Below, one piece after another: positions 6,108 to 7,468 of a stretch of 7,468 nucleotides of DNA. The notes under the pieces were generated by a model. The model made no database searches. It had not been told where the DNA came from and saw only the letters and a program-made list of their open reading frames with translations. Positions within the stretch are counted from its first letter, which is position 1, and the number at the start of each line of letters is the position of its first letter. Both the position numbers and the translations under genes were made by a program. The DNA is from Clostridiales bacterium (GTDB taxonomy: Bacteria; Bacillota; Clostridia; Oscillospirales; Acutalibacteraceae): contig JAAYFA010000131.1 of the NCBI GenBank assembly GCA_012728445.1, positions 1 to 7,468 of the forward strand. The letters run 5' to 3'.

Positions 6108-6142
6108 AAAAAAAGCTGCCTGCGTCAATCGCAGGCAGCTTT
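6108..6142 (-). terminator. Rho-independent terminator of the GtrA-like gene, probably bidirectional
   Basis: A perfect 13-base stem, AAAGCTGCCTGCG (6112-6124) and CGCAGGCAGCTTT (6130-6142), with a 5-base loop. On the minus strand it is followed by seven T residues (6114 to 6108). It begins about 30 bases after the GtrA-like stop. On the plus strand the stem is followed by CTGTTTTT, so it probably also ended transcripts of the secreted-protein gene before the intron-like element was inserted between them. Confidence 0.93.
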
Positions 6143-6172
6143 CTGTTTTTGCAAAAATCGGCTGATATCCGC

Positions 6173-6742
6173 TTAAGTTTTTTTAAAAACTACAAGCTTA
6201 CTCAAAACATAGTTCAAAATCAATACCAAAATCTGCCCCACGACCGCTTTTGCGAAAATCTCGTTGCCACCGAGCACACTGACCCATAACAAGATGACGC
6301 CCGTCTCGGACGCAAACGAAAAAAGTCTGGCGCCAACAAAACTTGCCGCTTCCCGCCACACGGTCTTACGCGCCCAGCTCTTGCTTTCAAAAACATAAAG
6401 CTTATTGGTTACAAACGAGAAAGCAACCGCAATCGCCCAGGAAATCCCATTCACAGCGAAAATCCGCAACGACTTAGACAGGTTTGGAACCTGCTCAAGC
6501 CAAGGATGTTTGAGCATAAATTCCGCCATTGTGCCGGATTCACCCGCAAGCCAGCCCTCTTGTTCAAACAGCCAAAGAAAACCCGCATAAGCGGCAATGC
6601 TGATAATAGTTGTCAGCACCCCAAAAAAAATATAACTGATGGTTTCCCGATTAAAAAGCTTGCCTAAAAACCTGTTTTCACAGATTTTTTGATACAGCCT
6701 ATTTTTTTCTATTAAACACCAAATCTTTTCCAGAAAACTGAT
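6173..6742 (-). CDS. GtrA-family membrane protein, start codon unclear
   Basis: GtrA-family proteins are small four-helix membrane proteins thought to move polyprenyl-linked sugars across the membrane for decoration of cell-surface glycans. Family features: NRETISYIFFGVLTT at the first helix, NGISWAIAVAFSFVTNKLYVF at the second, and NYVLSKLVVFKK at the end. The loop between helices one and two is longer than usual. The only ordinary start, GTG at 6617-6619, falls inside the first helix and would delete part of it. The frame stays open with family-like sequence (FLEKIWCLIEKNRLYQKIC) up to a TAG at 6815-6817, yet contains no ATG, GTG or TTG. I place the start at ATC 6740-6742, 5 bases after AAGGG, giving 189 aa; ATC 6761-6763 after GGAAG is the alternative. 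A lost start codon (recent pseudogene) is also possible. The 3' end is followed by a strong terminator. Confidence 0.75.
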   Translation of the reverse strand: MSFLEKIWCLIEKNRLYQKICENRFLGKLFNRETISYIFFGVLTTIISIAAYAGFLWLFEQEGWLAGESGTMAEFMLKHPWLEQVPNLSKSLRIFAVNGISWAIAVAFSFVTNKLYVFESKSWARKTVWREAASFVGARLFSFASETGVILLWVSVLGGNEIFAKAVVGQILVLILNYVLSKLVVFKKT

Positions 6743-6817
6743 CCCGTCCCTTAATACTTTGATGTCGACTTCCGACCCTAACAGCCCGGCAACTTTTTTG
6801 TTCTTTATTGCGGTCTA

Positions 6818-6847
6818 ATTATAGCCCCCGTCCCTTCGTGTTGTCAA
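6818..6847 (-). promoter_or_regulatory. Consensus promoter of the GtrA-like gene
   Basis: On the minus strand, perfect TTGACA (6847 to 6842) and perfect TATAAT (6823 to 6818) with an 18-base spacer. Transcription should start near 6811, downstream of the in-frame TAG at 6815-6817, so the whole open frame would be transcribed. Such a strong promoter argues that the gene is or was recently functional. Confidence 0.8.
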
Positions 6848-6886
6848 GTTCGTAGAGGCCTTGCTACGACTCGCGCCCTGCAACGC

Positions 6887-6914
6887 TTGCAATTGTATAA
6901 AGGTATGTTAAAAT
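6887..6914 (+). promoter_or_regulatory. Promoter of the HGSNAT-like gene with extended -10
   Basis: TTGCAA (6887-6892), a 16-base spacer and TAAAAT (6909-6914), preceded by TGT that makes an extended -10. Transcription would start near 6921. It diverges from the GtrA promoter, whose -35 box lies about 40 bases away, so shared regulation is possible. An inverted repeat CGTAG/CTACG (6851-6855 and 6864-6868) lies between the two promoters. Confidence 0.55.
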
Positions 6915-6923
6915 AATGGTGCC

Positions 6924-6937
6924 GGTCCTTATGGACC
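6924..6937 (+). repeat. Small hairpin at the 5' end of the HGSNAT-like mRNA
   Basis: GGTCC (6924-6928) and GGACC (6933-6937) form a perfect 5-base stem with a TTAT loop, a few bases after the predicted transcription start. It could protect the mRNA 5' end or be an operator dyad. Confidence 0.5.
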
Positions 6938-6962
6938 ACTTGAAAATGAACGGAGTGCTAAA

Positions 6963-7468
6963 ATGGAGATCGCAGAAAAGCAGCCTCGTTTGAGAATCGG
7001 CCTACTGGACGAAATACGCGGCTTCGCAGTTATCTTAATGATTTTTTACCACGGTTTTTACCTCTTGAGTCATGTTTTTGAGTTGCGTTTCGGCACCTTG
7101 CTTTTTGATTTTTTCATGCCTGCCCAGCCGCTTATATCCGGAATATTTATTGTCGTGGCCGGCATCTCCTCCCGCTTGTCACACAGCAACGCCAAGCGTG
7201 GCGCCAAACTACTCGCTATCGCACTGACACTTACTTTTGCCACCGCCGTTCTTCTGCCGCTCGCGGGGCTTGACGGCTTTGGCATTTACTTTGGTATTTT
7301 GCATTTTCTTTCCCTGTCCATGCTGATTTTTGCCCTTATAAGGCCTGCCCTCGACCGCATCCCCCCCTTATGGGGCATGGCGCTTTGTATGGTTTTGTAC
7401 CTTTTCACGGCGGGTATCGGGGAGGGCTATCTCGGTATCGCGTCCGTCTTCAAGTGGACAATTCCCAC
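6963..7468 (+). CDS. DUF1624/HGSNAT-like membrane acyltransferase, N-terminal part (cut by window edge)
   Basis: 168 codons are visible and the gene continues past the right edge. The opening RIGLLDEIRGFAVILMIFYHGFYL is the hallmark first segment of the heparan-alpha-glucosaminide N-acetyltransferase catalytic-domain family (DUF1624), including the conserved histidine (H30). It is followed by the family's GIFIVVAGISSRLS (60-73), the basic NAKRGAKLL (76-84) and FGILHFLSLSML (110-121). Hydrophobic segments lie near 20-38, 55-70, 83-101, 107-127 and 135-152, as expected for a polytopic protein. Bacterial members are poorly studied; by homology they move acyl groups across or onto envelope sugars. 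ATG at 6963 follows CGGAG by 7 bases. The gene diverges from the GtrA-like gene, which hints at a shared envelope-glycan role, but this is inference. Confidence 0.9.
   Translation, partial: MEIAEKQPRLRIGLLDEIRGFAVILMIFYHGFYLLSHVFELRFGTLLFDFFMPAQPLISGIFIVVAGISSRLSHSNAKRGAKLLAIALTLTFATAVLLPLAGLDGFGIYFGILHFLSLSMLIFALIRPALDRIPPLWGMALCMVLYLFTAGIGEGYLGIASVFKWTIP

Noticed and set aside
5874..6176. A 100-codon plus-strand open frame, and a 65-codon one in another frame, across the intergenic region
   Set aside because: Both lie antisense to the intron-like element and its neighbouring terminator, have no ribosome binding site, and their sequence is explained by conserved group IIC RNA structure.

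Overview
The window looks like a chromosomal segment of a Clostridia-type member of the Bacillota. The reasons are AGGAGG-like ribosome binding sites, TTGACA/TATAAT promoters, a YifB/ComM ATPase, a Clostridia-style GtrA protein, and a group IIC-type intron relic sitting right behind a transcription terminator. It encodes seven genes, two of them cut by the window edges. There are no rRNA or tRNA genes, no CRISPR array and no transposase.

Layout. Positions 1-1959 (minus strand) hold an ABC exporter half-transporter followed 58 bases later by the start of a FucU/RbsD-family sugar mutarotase, which runs off the left edge. A divergent promoter region (1960-2145) separates these from a plus-strand YifB/ComM-like AAA+ ATPase (2146-3675). 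A 257-base AT-rich intergenic region with an inverted repeat and two good tandem promoters then leads to a 370-aa orphan protein (3933-5045). Its N-terminal half resembles a degenerate PD-(D/E)XK nuclease fold followed by a beta-rich domain. A near-consensus promoter and a ~107-base leader precede a small secreted protein (5218-5814).

Positions 5815-6172 contain no real gene. On the minus strand they carry a 283-base element with the ends of a group IIC intron: a GTGCG 5' end, domain I landmarks, and a domain V/VI-like 3' end. It has no reverse transcriptase, and a large palindrome fills its middle. It sits directly after the T-tract of a strong, probably bidirectional, Rho-independent terminator, which is the classic target of group IIC introns. 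This is the most interesting item in the window.

On the right, a GtrA-family membrane protein (minus strand) and a DUF1624/HGSNAT-like membrane acyltransferase (plus strand, cut by the right edge) diverge from a shared promoter region (6743-6962). The GtrA frame has no ATG, GTG or TTG upstream of its first membrane helix despite a consensus promoter. GtrA-type proteins and membrane acyltransferases both commonly act on cell-envelope glycans, so a shared envelope role is plausible but is inference. The other genes do not form an obvious common pathway. All calls come from reading the sequence; no database search was possible.
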